From: DAOUAE01 sp034433795
GTDB taxonomy: Bacteria > Chloroflexota > UBA6077 > FW602-bin22 > DAOUAE01
Assembly: GCA_034433795.1 (NCBI GenBank)
Contig: DAOUAE010000019.1
Coordinates: forward strand, 27,011 to 91,010
Length of the DNA: 64,000 nt
Reading direction: 5' to 3'
In this document: piece after piece, positions 52,634 to 60,141 of the stretch
Layout: the number at the start of each line of letters is the position of its first letter
How positions within the stretch are numbered: the stretch's first letter is position 1
Notes under the pieces: model-generated
What the model was told of the DNA's origin: nothing
What the model saw: the letters and a program-made list of their open reading frames with translations, nothing else
The model's database searches: none
Program-made: the position numbers and the translations under genes

Positions 52634-54139
52634 ATGGTCGACGGCCCGACACCGCTCCGCTTTAGTCTTTTTGGGGGTGGACTGACGCTGGACAGCCGGC
52701 TGCTCCTCACCCGGCTGCTGGAGGTCCAGCGTCAGCCGTTGCTCCTCCTCCAGAGCGAACAGAACCGGCTGCGGCAGATCGCCCAGACCCTGCGGCAGGC
52801 CCAGGGGGTGCTGAGCACCCTGCGCGAGCGCCTGACCGCCCTCCTGCGCGAGCCGCTGGTGGGCACCCGGACGGTGACCGTCGCCGGTCCGCTGCGCGCC
52901 ACGGTCAGCGACCCGCGGGCGGTGCGGGTGATGCTTGGGCCGGGGGCCACGCCCCGGACTTTTACGCTTTTTATCGAACGCCTGGCCGGCTTTACCCGGG
53001 TGACGAGCACCGCGCGGCTGGGGGCGGGGACCAACCCGGCGGAGCGGGTGCCGCGCGGGGAGGAGAGCCGTCACCGCCGCGAGCCGCGTCCGGTGGACCT
53101 CGACCGCCCCCTGGCCCGGACCAACTTCGCCGTGCCGCTGCGCGGCACCCGTGGTGAGTTCATGATCAACGACGTGATGATCCCGTGGGACGCCACGGTC
53201 GATACCCTGCGCACGATCATCGAGCGGATCAATCAGGCCAACGCGGGAGTGGTCGCCACCTACGACCCGACAACCGACCGGCTGACGCTGACGGCCACCC
53301 GGCCTGGTCCGGAGCCGATCCGTCTGCGCGACGTGACCGGCAATCTGCTGGCGGTGCTCCGCCTGGCCGGGGCGCCGCAGCAACTGGGTGAGCCGGCGGT
53401 GGTTCGTCTGGACGACGGCACCCGTCTGACCAGCCCTCGCAACGTCCTGGAGAACCTCTTCCCCGGTGTGACCATCGAGCTGCTGCAGGCGGCGCCCGGG
53501 CCGGTCGTCATCACCCTGAGCCAGCCGACGGAAACGCGCCAGGAGATCGTCGCCGAGCCGGGAGTACAGGCCGTCCGTTCCATGGTCGAGTCCTTCAACG
53601 CCGCCCTGGCTCAGCTCGCCACGCTGGCGAACACCCCTGGTGATGGCCTGCTGGTGGGGTCCTCAGTGCTGGCGACGCTGCGCCAGCACCTGGTCCGCGC
53701 CGTTATGGAGCCCGTTGTCCTGGGGGGCGAGCGGCGTCTGCCGGCGGAACTGGGGCTGACCGTGGAGATGCCGGTCCGCGGTCAGGTGCGACTGGTGCTG
53801 AACGAGGAGCGGCTCCGTCAGGCCCTGGAGACCGCGCCGGAGGAGACGACGGGGGTGCTGCGGGCGCTGGCTGAGCGTCTGCAGCGGGAGATCTCTTCCC
53901 TGCTGGAGCCGGGCGGACTGATCCCCGGGCAGCTCCGGTTGACAGAGGAGTTTCAGGCCCGGCTGAGCCAGCGTCTGCGCGAGCTGGAGGAACGACTGGC
54001 GGCGCGACAGCGTCTGCTGGAGCGGCAGTTCGCCCAGATGGAGACCGCGCTCCAGCGGTTTCAACAGCAGCAGGGGGCGCTGACCCTCCTGCTGCTGCAA
54101 CTCCTCTCGCCTCTGCAAGGACTGGTCCCGCTGCGCTAA
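52634..54139 (+). CDS. FliD-like flagellar hook-associated protein 2 (filament cap)
   Basis: A 501-residue protein. Residues 10-75 resemble FliD_N (LTLDSRLLLTRLLEVQRQPLLLL, then a long helix). The central part matches FliD_C: GEFMINDVMIPWDATVDTL, then IIERINQANAGVVATYDP, LRDVTGNLLAVLRLAG and ENLFPGVTIELLQ. The C-terminal coiled coil ends with QFAQMETALQRFQQQQGAL, as in FliD. FliD caps the growing flagellar filament and folds flagellin. No fliS, flagellin or other flagellar gene is in the window. GGAGAGG precedes the ATG. A distant relative with another filament as partner cannot be excluded. Confidence 0.78.
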   Translation: MVDGPTPLRFSLFGGGLTLDSRLLLTRLLEVQRQPLLLLQSEQNRLRQIAQTLRQAQGVLSTLRERLTALLREPLVGTRTVTVAGPLRATVSDPRAVRVMLGPGATPRTFTLFIERLAGFTRVTSTARLGAGTNPAERVPRGEESRHRREPRPVDLDRPLARTNFAVPLRGTRGEFMINDVMIPWDATVDTLRTIIERINQANAGVVATYDPTTDRLTLTATRPGPEPIRLRDVTGNLLAVLRLAGAPQQLGEPAVVRLDDGTRLTSPRNVLENLFPGVTIELLQAAPGPVVITLSQPTETRQEIVAEPGVQAVRSMVESFNAALAQLATLANTPGDGLLVGSSVLATLRQHLVRAVMEPVVLGGERRLPAELGLTVEMPVRGQVRLVLNEERLRQALETAPEETTGVLRALAERLQREISSLLEPGGLIPGQLRLTEEFQARLSQRLRELEERLAARQRLLERQFAQMETALQRFQQQQGALTLLLLQLLSPLQGLVPLR

Positions 54140-54164
54140 ATGGTGTTCCGGGGTGCGGGAGCGG

Positions 54165-54193
54165 TTGACGGACGTTCCCGACCTGTGTAGTAT
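54165..54193 (+). promoter_or_regulatory. Sigma70-type promoter of the response regulator gene
   Basis: TTGACG and TAGTAT are separated by exactly 17 nt. The leader to the proposed GTG is about 107 nt and GC-rich, with possible short stems. Confidence 0.7.
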
Positions 54194-54306
54194 ATCGCCC
54201 GTGGCCCTCTGCCTCTCTGGTGGAGGTGCCGGAAGGCCCCCGGGGGCTCCGGCGGGGGCAACGGGTGGGGCGGTGGGTGACACGCGTCCCTTTCAGGGAG
54301 GGTAGC

Positions 54307-54810
54307 GTGGAGACAGGGATCAACAGCGTTGAGTCGCCGGTGGCCGAGCGCTCGGCCCGAAAAAAGGTGCTGATCATCGACGACGACCCGACGTTGACCG
54401 ACCTGCTGGCGCTGGTCTTCGAAGACGCGGGCTATCAGCCCATCGTGGCCCATAGCGGGCGCGAGGGCATTCGGCTGGCGGTCCAGGAGCAGCCGGACGT
54501 GATCATCCTGGACATTATGATGCCGGAGATGGACGGCTTTGAGGTCTGCGACCATCTTCTTTCTCATGAGCGGACCAGCCGTATCCCGATTATCTTTCTG
54601 ACCGCCAAGGGCAGCGTCGAAGACCAGCTGCAGGGATGGTATCGTGGCTGCTTCGACTATATCGTCAAGCCGTTCGAGGTTCAGGACCTGCTGGCCGCGG
54701 TCAAACGCGCCCTGACCGAGAATCCGGAGGAGGTGCGGCGGCTGCAGGAGGAATTACGGCGGCAGAAGATCGTCGCCCTCGAGCAGATCGTCCACGACGG
54801 CACGGAGTAA
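54307..54810 (+). CDS. Single-domain response regulator (CheY/PilG-type receiver)
   Basis: A 167-residue protein with one receiver domain: KKVLIIDDDPTL holds the acidic pocket, VIILDIMMPEMDGF the phospho-acceptor Asp, IIFLTAKGS the Thr and DYIVKPFE the Lys. A charged helix of about 30 residues follows (RLQEELRRQKIVALEQI) and no DNA-binding domain. GTG was chosen because GGGAGGGTAG lies before it. An upstream in-frame GTG would add 29 unconserved residues. It may signal to motility or pili, judging from its neighbours (inference). Confidence 0.86.
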   Translation: METGINSVESPVAERSARKKVLIIDDDPTLTDLLALVFEDAGYQPIVAHSGREGIRLAVQEQPDVIILDIMMPEMDGFEVCDHLLSHERTSRIPIIFLTAKGSVEDQLQGWYRGCFDYIVKPFEVQDLLAAVKRALTENPEEVRRLQEELRRQKIVALEQIVHDGTE

Positions 54811-54845
54811 CGCGCCGAGCAATTCGCCTGTGCAAGGAGGGACCG

Positions 54846-55838
54846 ATGGCCAAACCCAAGGTGTTTGTCACCCGCGAGATCCCCGAGCCGGGCCTGTCGA
54901 TGGTTCGCGAGGCCTGCGAGGCCGAGGTCTGGCCGGGTGAACTGCCGCCTCCCTACGAGGTGCTGCTGGAGAAAGTGCGCGACATTGACGGCCTGCTCTG
55001 CCTGCTGACCGACCGGATCGACGAGAATCTGCTGGCCAACGCCCCCCGGTTGAAGGTGGTCAGCAATATGGCGGTGGGCTACGATAACATCGATGTGGCG
55101 GCGGCGACCCGCCGGGGGATCGCGGTGGGCAACACGCCCGGCGTGCTGACCGACACCACCGCCGATTTCGCCTGGGCGCTGCTGATGGCGGCGGCCCGCA
55201 ACGTGGTGATCGGCGACCGCTTCGTCCGCGCCGGCAAGTGGAAGACCTGGGGGCCGAAGCTGCTGCTGGGCCAGGATGTCCATCACGCCACGCTGGGCCT
55301 GATCGGGCTGGGACGGATCGGCAGCGAGGTCGCCCGGCGGGCTCAGGGCTTTAGCATGCGCGTCCTCTATTATGATGTCTTCCGGCGCGAGGATCTCGAA
55401 CGGCAGCTCAATATCACCTACACCGACCTCGACACGCTCTTGCGGGAGAGCGACTTCGTGAGCATCCACACCCCGCTGACGCCGGAGACCCGTCACCTCA
55501 TCAACCGCGAGAACCTGGCCAAGATGAAGCGCACCGCCGTGCTGGTCAACACCGCGCGCGGGCCGATCGTGGACACCATGGCCCTCTACGAGGCGCTGCG
55601 CGATGGGGTGATCTGGGCGGCTGGTCTCGATGTGACCGACCCGGAGCCGATCCCGGTGGACCACCCGTTGCTGACGCTGGAGAACGTGGTGATCGCTCCC
55701 CATATCGCCAGCGCCAGCTTCGCCACCCGCAGCAAGATGTCGGAGATCGCGGCCAGGAACCTGCTGGCTGGCCTCAAGGGCGAGCCGCTGCCGGCCTTTG
55801 TCAACCCCGAGGCCTACCAGAACCGCCGTTCCAGCTGA
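54846..55838 (+). CDS. D-isomer 2-hydroxyacid dehydrogenase (glyoxylate/hydroxypyruvate reductase-like)
   Basis: A 330-residue NAD(P)-dependent dehydrogenase. The substrate loop is VVSNMAVGYDNID, the nucleotide motif LGLIGLGRIGSEVARRA, and the catalytic Arg, Glu and His lie in VNTARGPIVD, DVTDPEPIP and IAPHIASAS. These fit GyaR/GRHPR glyoxylate reductases. GGAGGGACCG precedes the ATG. It is 35 bp after the response regulator and ends before a strong bidirectional hairpin. Confidence 0.92.
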   Translation: MAKPKVFVTREIPEPGLSMVREACEAEVWPGELPPPYEVLLEKVRDIDGLLCLLTDRIDENLLANAPRLKVVSNMAVGYDNIDVAAATRRGIAVGNTPGVLTDTTADFAWALLMAAARNVVIGDRFVRAGKWKTWGPKLLLGQDVHHATLGLIGLGRIGSEVARRAQGFSMRVLYYDVFRREDLERQLNITYTDLDTLLRESDFVSIHTPLTPETRHLINRENLAKMKRTAVLVNTARGPIVDTMALYEALRDGVIWAAGLDVTDPEPIPVDHPLLTLENVVIAPHIASASFATRSKMSEIAARNLLAGLKGEPLPAFVNPEAYQNRRSS

Positions 55839-55859
55839 CGCGGCAGGCGTCGTTTCCCC

Positions 55860-55885
55860 GGCCCCGGTGGTCCACCACCGGGGCC
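55860..55885. terminator. Bidirectional terminator hairpin
   Basis: GGCCCCGGTGG-TCCA-CCACCGGGGCC is a perfect 11-bp stem with a 4-nt loop, midway between convergent genes (dehydrogenase and pilM-like). Confidence 0.7.
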
Positions 55886-55893
55886 GATGACTG

Positions 55894-56925
55894 TCAGGGC
55901 GAGACCAGGCCCAGGTTGACCAGGAAGGAGGCCGTGGGCAGGCCGGCGGGAGCGCCGGGTGGGGCTGGCAACAGTTCGGGGGCCATGCCCAGGGCGCGGC
56001 CCAGGCGGTCGGCGAGACGCAGGTTGCCGGCCTGCGACCCGGCCAGATAGAGCGGCGGCAGCGGGTCCAACGGGGTCTGGGGCGAGCGGGCGGCATACTG
56101 GCGGAGGGCCTCTTCCAGCGCCGCGACCGCCGCTTCGGGGACTCCTTCCGGCCCCGGGGCAGGGGTCAGCGTGTGGACCACGACCGGGAGCCCCATAAGG
56201 CTCACCACCACGCTGAGACTGTCCGGCTCGGCCAGCACCAGCAGGGCCTCGCGCGGCGGCAGCGCCCGGAGCGCAGCCAGCGGGGCCAGTTCCAGCCGCT
56301 CGATCTGCAGGCCGGCGGCCTGAAAGCCCTCGACCAGGCTCTGCACCTGACTGTGCCGGACCGCCACGACCAGAACGTCCCAACCGGTATACTGTTCGCC
56401 GATGACCTGCCAGGCCAGATGGTAGCGGCTGGTGGGGACCCCCAGTTCGGCGGCCAGGACCGAGGCGAAGAGGGGATGGCGGGGTGAGCCCGTCGCTTTC
56501 GCGACCGTCAGGATGGCGGTCTGGCCGTAGCGGGCGGGCAGGGCCACGGCGACGCGCGACGACGGGCTCTTTTCCCGAACCACCTGCAGGGCTCGCCCCA
56601 GGGCCTCGGGGTCGCGGATCTGCCCCTGGCTGATGGCGTCGGCGGGCAGGGGCGCAGACTCCCAGGCGGCGATGCGTCCCTGGCGAAGGACCAGCCAGCG
56701 CAGTTCGGCGGCGGTGATCTGAAGCGCGAGCCGGGCGGGCCAGAGTCGCTCGCGCAGCCCTGGGCGGCGCGGGGGAGACACGGTTTCCCCGCGGGGGACG
56801 GCCTCGGGTGCCCGGTCGGGAGGCCAGAAGCGGGCTATCAGCGCCGGGCCGGCCTGCCAGAGGCGGCTGACCGGGGCGAGCAGGCCGGGTCGGCGGGGGG
56901 ACCGGGGGCCTGGCTCGGGTCTCAT
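55894..56925 (-). CDS. PilM-like type IV pilus assembly protein (divergent)
   Basis: A 343-residue cytosolic protein, last of a three-gene unit with PilN-like and PilO-like proteins. It has an actin-like layout: strands such as RLALQITAAELRWLVLRQG, a middle region VLVVAVRHSQVQSLVEGFQAAGL (typical of PilM) and PLYLAGSQAGNLRLADRL near the end. Motifs for ATP are weak, so identity rests on layout and context. About 55 extra Arg/Pro-rich residues precede the domain. ATG was chosen as the first Met after the PilO-like stop. Confidence 0.7.
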   Translation of the reverse strand: MRPEPGPRSPRRPGLLAPVSRLWQAGPALIARFWPPDRAPEAVPRGETVSPPRRPGLRERLWPARLALQITAAELRWLVLRQGRIAAWESAPLPADAISQGQIRDPEALGRALQVVREKSPSSRVAVALPARYGQTAILTVAKATGSPRHPLFASVLAAELGVPTSRYHLAWQVIGEQYTGWDVLVVAVRHSQVQSLVEGFQAAGLQIERLELAPLAALRALPPREALLVLAEPDSLSVVVSLMGLPVVVHTLTPAPGPEGVPEAAVAALEEALRQYAARSPQTPLDPLPPLYLAGSQAGNLRLADRLGRALGMAPELLPAPPGAPAGLPTASFLVNLGLVSP

Positions 56926-56926
56926 A

Positions 56927-57418
56927 TCACCTCTCCAGAGCGTAGACGGCGATCTCGCCCACGGCGACCCACCCCTGTCCCGCCGGCTGCAGTTCGACGT
57001 TATCGATGACCCAGGTGCGGAGCGGGCTCTGGGCGATCTGGCCGAAGAAAGCGGCGATCTGCGCTGGCTGGCCCTGGACTGCGACACCGAGGCGGTGGAC
57101 CTGGTAGACTCCGGTGCCCAGGCGTTCCTGGGCGATCGGGCTGGCCTCGATCCGCTGGACCTGCACGCCGCTGGCGCGGGCCGCCTGCAGGACTGTGGCC
57201 ATGACGGTGACGCTCGGGAGGGTGCGGGGGAAGGGATCCGGGTCGGGCGGTGGAGGCGGGAGACGGCGGAGGGCCTCTTCGACCATCGTCACCTGTGGCG
57301 CCAGCCGGTCCTGTTCCTGACGCAGCCCGCGGTAGGCGAGAAAGAGGCCGGCGTCGGCGCCGAGCAAAAGGACCATGGCGACCAGGAGAGCAAGGGGAGT
57401 GCCGGACGAGAGTCTCAT
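56927..57418 (-). CDS. PilO-like pilus assembly protein
   Basis: A 163-residue protein with one N-terminal membrane helix (about residues 8-28, LALLVAMVLLLGADAGLF), a helical stalk, and a ferredoxin-like exoplasmic domain (SGVQVQRIEAS, then YQVHRLGVAVQGQPAQIAAFF and TWVIDNVELQP). This is the PilO layout. Its ATG overlaps the stop of the PilN-like gene (ATGA), which supports a PilN-PilO complex that bridges the pilus platform. Confidence 0.75.
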   Translation of the reverse strand: MRLSSGTPLALLVAMVLLLGADAGLFLAYRGLRQEQDRLAPQVTMVEEALRRLPPPPPDPDPFPRTLPSVTVMATVLQAARASGVQVQRIEASPIAQERLGTGVYQVHRLGVAVQGQPAQIAAFFGQIAQSPLRTWVIDNVELQPAGQGWVAVGEIAVYALER

Positions 57419-60063
57419 CGGTCGCCTCCGGGCCGGAGTTCCAGGCGGAGGAGGAACGCAACGCCGCCGGGTGGGGGAGTCGGGGGAGCGGGTGGGAGGG
57501 GGCCTGGCACTGGGGCGAGGCTGGGGGACGGGGTTGGTGAGGGGCTGGTCGGCTGGAGAGGTGGGCCGGGAACGCTGTTGACTGGCTGGAGCGGCCCCGG
57601 CGGCGGGTAGGGAGCCTGGCGGAGGGGGCGGGGCTCGGGAGCGGCCTCGGCCGTCCGCCCGAGGCCGTTCCGCAGGAATTCTCGCACCCAGATCCCGAGC
57701 GGAGCGGCGGGGCTATCGGCTCGGGGACTGGTCGGTGTGGGGCTTGGCGAGGGCGAGGGGAGGGCGCTGGTGGGAGTGGTGGTGGGCGAGGAGGTGGCGG
57801 TTGCCAGCGGGCTGGGGGAGGGGCTCGGGGTGGCAGTGGGGGTGCCGGTCGGGGTGGCGCTCGACGTCGGCGATGGGGCAGGCGGGCTCGGCGTCGGGCT
57901 GCTGGTGGGTGTTGGTGAGGCGGTCGGGGGCAGAGGCCGTCCCTGAACGTAGACCTCCAGAAGTCCCATCCGCTCGTCGTTGGGTGGGATGAGGAAGACG
58001 ATCAGGCTGCGGGCGACAACGTCCTGGCCGGTCCAGACGAACCACTGGCCGGTGTAGGCGCTTGGAGTCGTCCAGACCTGGATGGTCTGCTGGGCGGGGC
58101 AGGCGGTGGCGCTGTCCACAGCGACCGGGCAGCTGGCGATCGTGACCTGGGCCTGGTCGCCCGCATCGTCCAGGACGATACCCAGGGCGATAGTGGTCAG
58201 CGTATAGGTCTCGCCCAGATCGACCACCCAGCGCTGGGGATTGGCGTCGTTGGGCCACCAGAAGGTGGTTGGGTCACCGTCGTTGGCGTTGCTGGGGGGA
58301 AAGCCTGAGCGGGTCGAGGTGGCGCTGGCCGCTTTACGGAGGGCGAGGCTCTGGTCGAGCGGGAGCGCAGGCGTCGGCGCGGGTGGGGCGGTGGCGGTCG
58401 GGGTGGGGGTGGCCGTTACCGTCGGTGTCCGGGTGGGGGTGCCGGTGGGCGTTGGGGTGGGGGAGGGAGAGGGAGTGGCGGTCGCCGTGGGGGTCTGGGT
58501 GGGGGTCGGCGAGGCGAAGGGAGGTGGGAGGGGAGCGTAGACCCGGATTTCGCGCCAGGCGACGTCACTGGGCCCGCGGATGGTCCGCAGATGGATCTTC
58601 CGGATCGTCCGGGGAACCTCGGGTTTGTAGACCAGGGTCTGGCCGTCGGCGGTCTCCTGGTCCAGCACGGCCACCCGGCTGCCAGCGCCGCTGCTCTCCA
58701 TCAGCCAGATCTCGTGAACCGTCCGGCCGGGGGGTGTCTGGGCGACGAGAAATTCCAGGGCCTCGACCAGCGCTCCGCTGGGGCCGAAGTCCAGTTCGAC
58801 CCACTGGACTGGCCGCTGTGCGCTGGACCAGATGGTGGCGGGGTCGCCGTCGACAAGCCGGCCGGCGGTCTCGGGGTGGGCGGAGACGGTGATGGTGGCC
58901 TGGGCGGCGATGTTAGGGCCCGGACTGGCTGGCGTTGGGGTGGGGGTGGCTGTGGGGGTGGCCGTCGGGGTGGCGGTCGGTGACCCGGGTGGCCGTTGGT
59001 GTTTGCGGAACGTGATCTCCCAGGAGGCGATGCCCCGTTCGCCGGCGGTGCCGGTGTAGAGGCCGGCGGCGACCTCCGATTGACCGTCCAGAACCCAGAC
59101 CCGAAACTTCCCGCGGGTGACATAAAACTCGAACGTGCCGTCGGCAGTCCGACCGGGGGGTGGGAAGGTGGCCTCCCATGGAGGCCAGCCTTCGCTGGCG
59201 ATCCGCACCCTGAGGCCGGGCACCAGGGCGCCGGTGCTGTCGATGATCCGTCCCCGGATATGGCTGCCGGGGGCCTCGCTGGCCGGGTCGTGGATCTGGC
59301 GTTTATCGGCGACCGTGTAATCGAAGGCCGGGGTCGGAGTCGGTGTGGGTGTGGGGGTCGCGGTGAGCGGTGCGGTGGGCGTCGGGCTGGGTGGTCGGCC
59401 GGGCGGTTGACTGGTAGGGGTGGCGATAGGGGTCGGTGGGAGAACGGGGCCGGGCGGCCAGGCGACCGGCGCCGGTGGGGTCGGGGGGACGGGGGGCCGG
59501 GGAGAGGGGGTCGGCGATGGTGGAGGCGAGGGCGGGCCGAACGCCAGCTGGACCGTGAGGTCGCTGAAGAGGCCGCTGGCCTGGAGCGTCTGGAGATAGG
59601 TCTCCACCGCGGAAAGAGTGGGGCTGGTGCCGGTGATGGTCAGCGTGAAGCCGGCCTGCTGGACCTCCGTGAGCATGACACCGGGTGGTGGGGCCAGGAT
59701 GAGCGTGAGAAGGCGGGACCAGGGCACCTGCCGGGCGGTCAGGACCGCGTGATCCTGCCAGCGAGCGACCGGGCCGGAGCGGACCGGCTGACCGCTGGCC
59801 AGTGCGGCCAGATCAGCGTCGGTCAGACCCAGTCGCTGGGCGGTGGTCCGGGCCTGGTTCAGGCGTTCGGCCAGGGTCTGGACCTCCAGGTCGGCGGCGG
59901 TTCGGAGGTAGGAGAAGATGGCGAGGAGGGCGAGCAGTCCGGCAAGCGGAAGCCCCAGGGCGAGGGAGGAGAGCCAGCCCGACCGTGGCTGGTAGGCGGC
60001 CGGAAGGAGGTTCAGGCGGACGGGAGAGCGCCGGGGGGTGAAGGCGGGGCGACCCAACGACAC
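57415..60063 (-). CDS. PilN-like protein with a large inserted extracellular region (CNA/CarboxypepD-like plus two discoidin-like domains)
   Basis: An 882-residue protein. Residues 15-25 (VRLNLLPAAYQ) and one membrane helix (about 30-52) are PilN hallmarks, followed by the helical stalk and ferredoxin-like domain to residue 175. A Pro/Thr linker, a carboxypeptidase-regulatory/CNA-like beta domain (about 270-355, GSHIRGRIIDSTGALVPG), a discoidin-like domain (about 395-510, GRLVDGDPATIWSSAQRPVQW), a TP linker, a second one (about 575-705, SNANDGDPTTFWWPNDANPQRW) and another long TP linker follow. The last residues (GGVAFLLRLELR) read like the final PilN strand. The start is GTG. Confidence 0.8.
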   Translation of the reverse strand: MSLGRPAFTPRRSPVRLNLLPAAYQPRSGWLSSLALGLPLAGLLALLAIFSYLRTAADLEVQTLAERLNQARTTAQRLGLTDADLAALASGQPVRSGPVARWQDHAVLTARQVPWSRLLTLILAPPPGVMLTEVQQAGFTLTITGTSPTLSAVETYLQTLQASGLFSDLTVQLAFGPPSPPPSPTPSPRPPVPPTPPAPVAWPPGPVLPPTPIATPTSQPPGRPPSPTPTAPLTATPTPTPTPTPAFDYTVADKRQIHDPASEAPGSHIRGRIIDSTGALVPGLRVRIASEGWPPWEATFPPPGRTADGTFEFYVTRGKFRVWVLDGQSEVAAGLYTGTAGERGIASWEITFRKHQRPPGSPTATPTATPTATPTPTPASPGPNIAAQATITVSAHPETAGRLVDGDPATIWSSAQRPVQWVELDFGPSGALVEALEFLVAQTPPGRTVHEIWLMESSGAGSRVAVLDQETADGQTLVYKPEVPRTIRKIHLRTIRGPSDVAWREIRVYAPLPPPFASPTPTQTPTATATPSPSPTPTPTGTPTRTPTVTATPTPTATAPPAPTPALPLDQSLALRKAASATSTRSGFPPSNANDGDPTTFWWPNDANPQRWVVDLGETYTLTTIALGIVLDDAGDQAQVTIASCPVAVDSATACPAQQTIQVWTTPSAYTGQWFVWTGQDVVARSLIVFLIPPNDERMGLLEVYVQGRPLPPTASPTPTSSPTPSPPAPSPTSSATPTGTPTATPSPSPSPLATATSSPTTTPTSALPSPSPSPTPTSPRADSPAAPLGIWVREFLRNGLGRTAEAAPEPRPLRQAPYPPPGPLQPVNSVPGPPLQPTSPSPTPSPSLAPVPGPLPPAPPTPPPGGVAFLLRLELRPGGDR
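57720..57920 (-). repeat. Low-complexity TP/SP-coding repeat in the PilN-like gene
   Basis: Imperfect short repeats coding Thr-Pro and Ser-Pro runs. Similar tracts lie near 58380-58520, 58920-58990 and 59320-59400. They separate the folded domains and are prone to length change. Confidence 0.6.
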
Positions 60064-60093
60064 CTCTGTCTCTCCCGTCGGGTGGTGGGGACG

Positions 60094-60102
60094 ATTATAT
60101 CA
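60094..60102 (-). promoter_or_regulatory. Extended -10 promoter of the pilN-O-M unit
   Basis: On the minus strand TGA is followed directly by a perfect TATAAT, about 30 nt before the GTG start. The -35 is weak, as usual for extended -10 promoters. Confidence 0.6.
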
Positions 60103-60122
60103 GGGGGTGTCCGTGTCGCCTG

Positions 60123-60131
60123 TGATATAAT
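60123..60131 (+). promoter_or_regulatory. Extended -10 promoter of pncB, 10 nt before the ATG
   Basis: TGA followed by TATAAT ends exactly 10 nt before the pncB ATG, without a Shine-Dalgarno sequence. It lies back to back with the pilN promoter. Confidence 0.65.
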
Positions 60132-60141
60132 TCGCAGCGCC

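Noticed and set aside
57720..59450. CRISPR-like array or tandem satellite in the repeated GC-rich tracts
   Set aside because: The repeats are degenerate, of irregular length, without spacers, and lie in frame as Thr/Pro linkers of a protein.
58996..60141. N-terminal extension of pncB by more than 380 codons
   Set aside because: It is antisense to the PilN-like gene and has low-complexity Gly/Arg composition. The family N-terminus begins at 60142, with a promoter directly before it.
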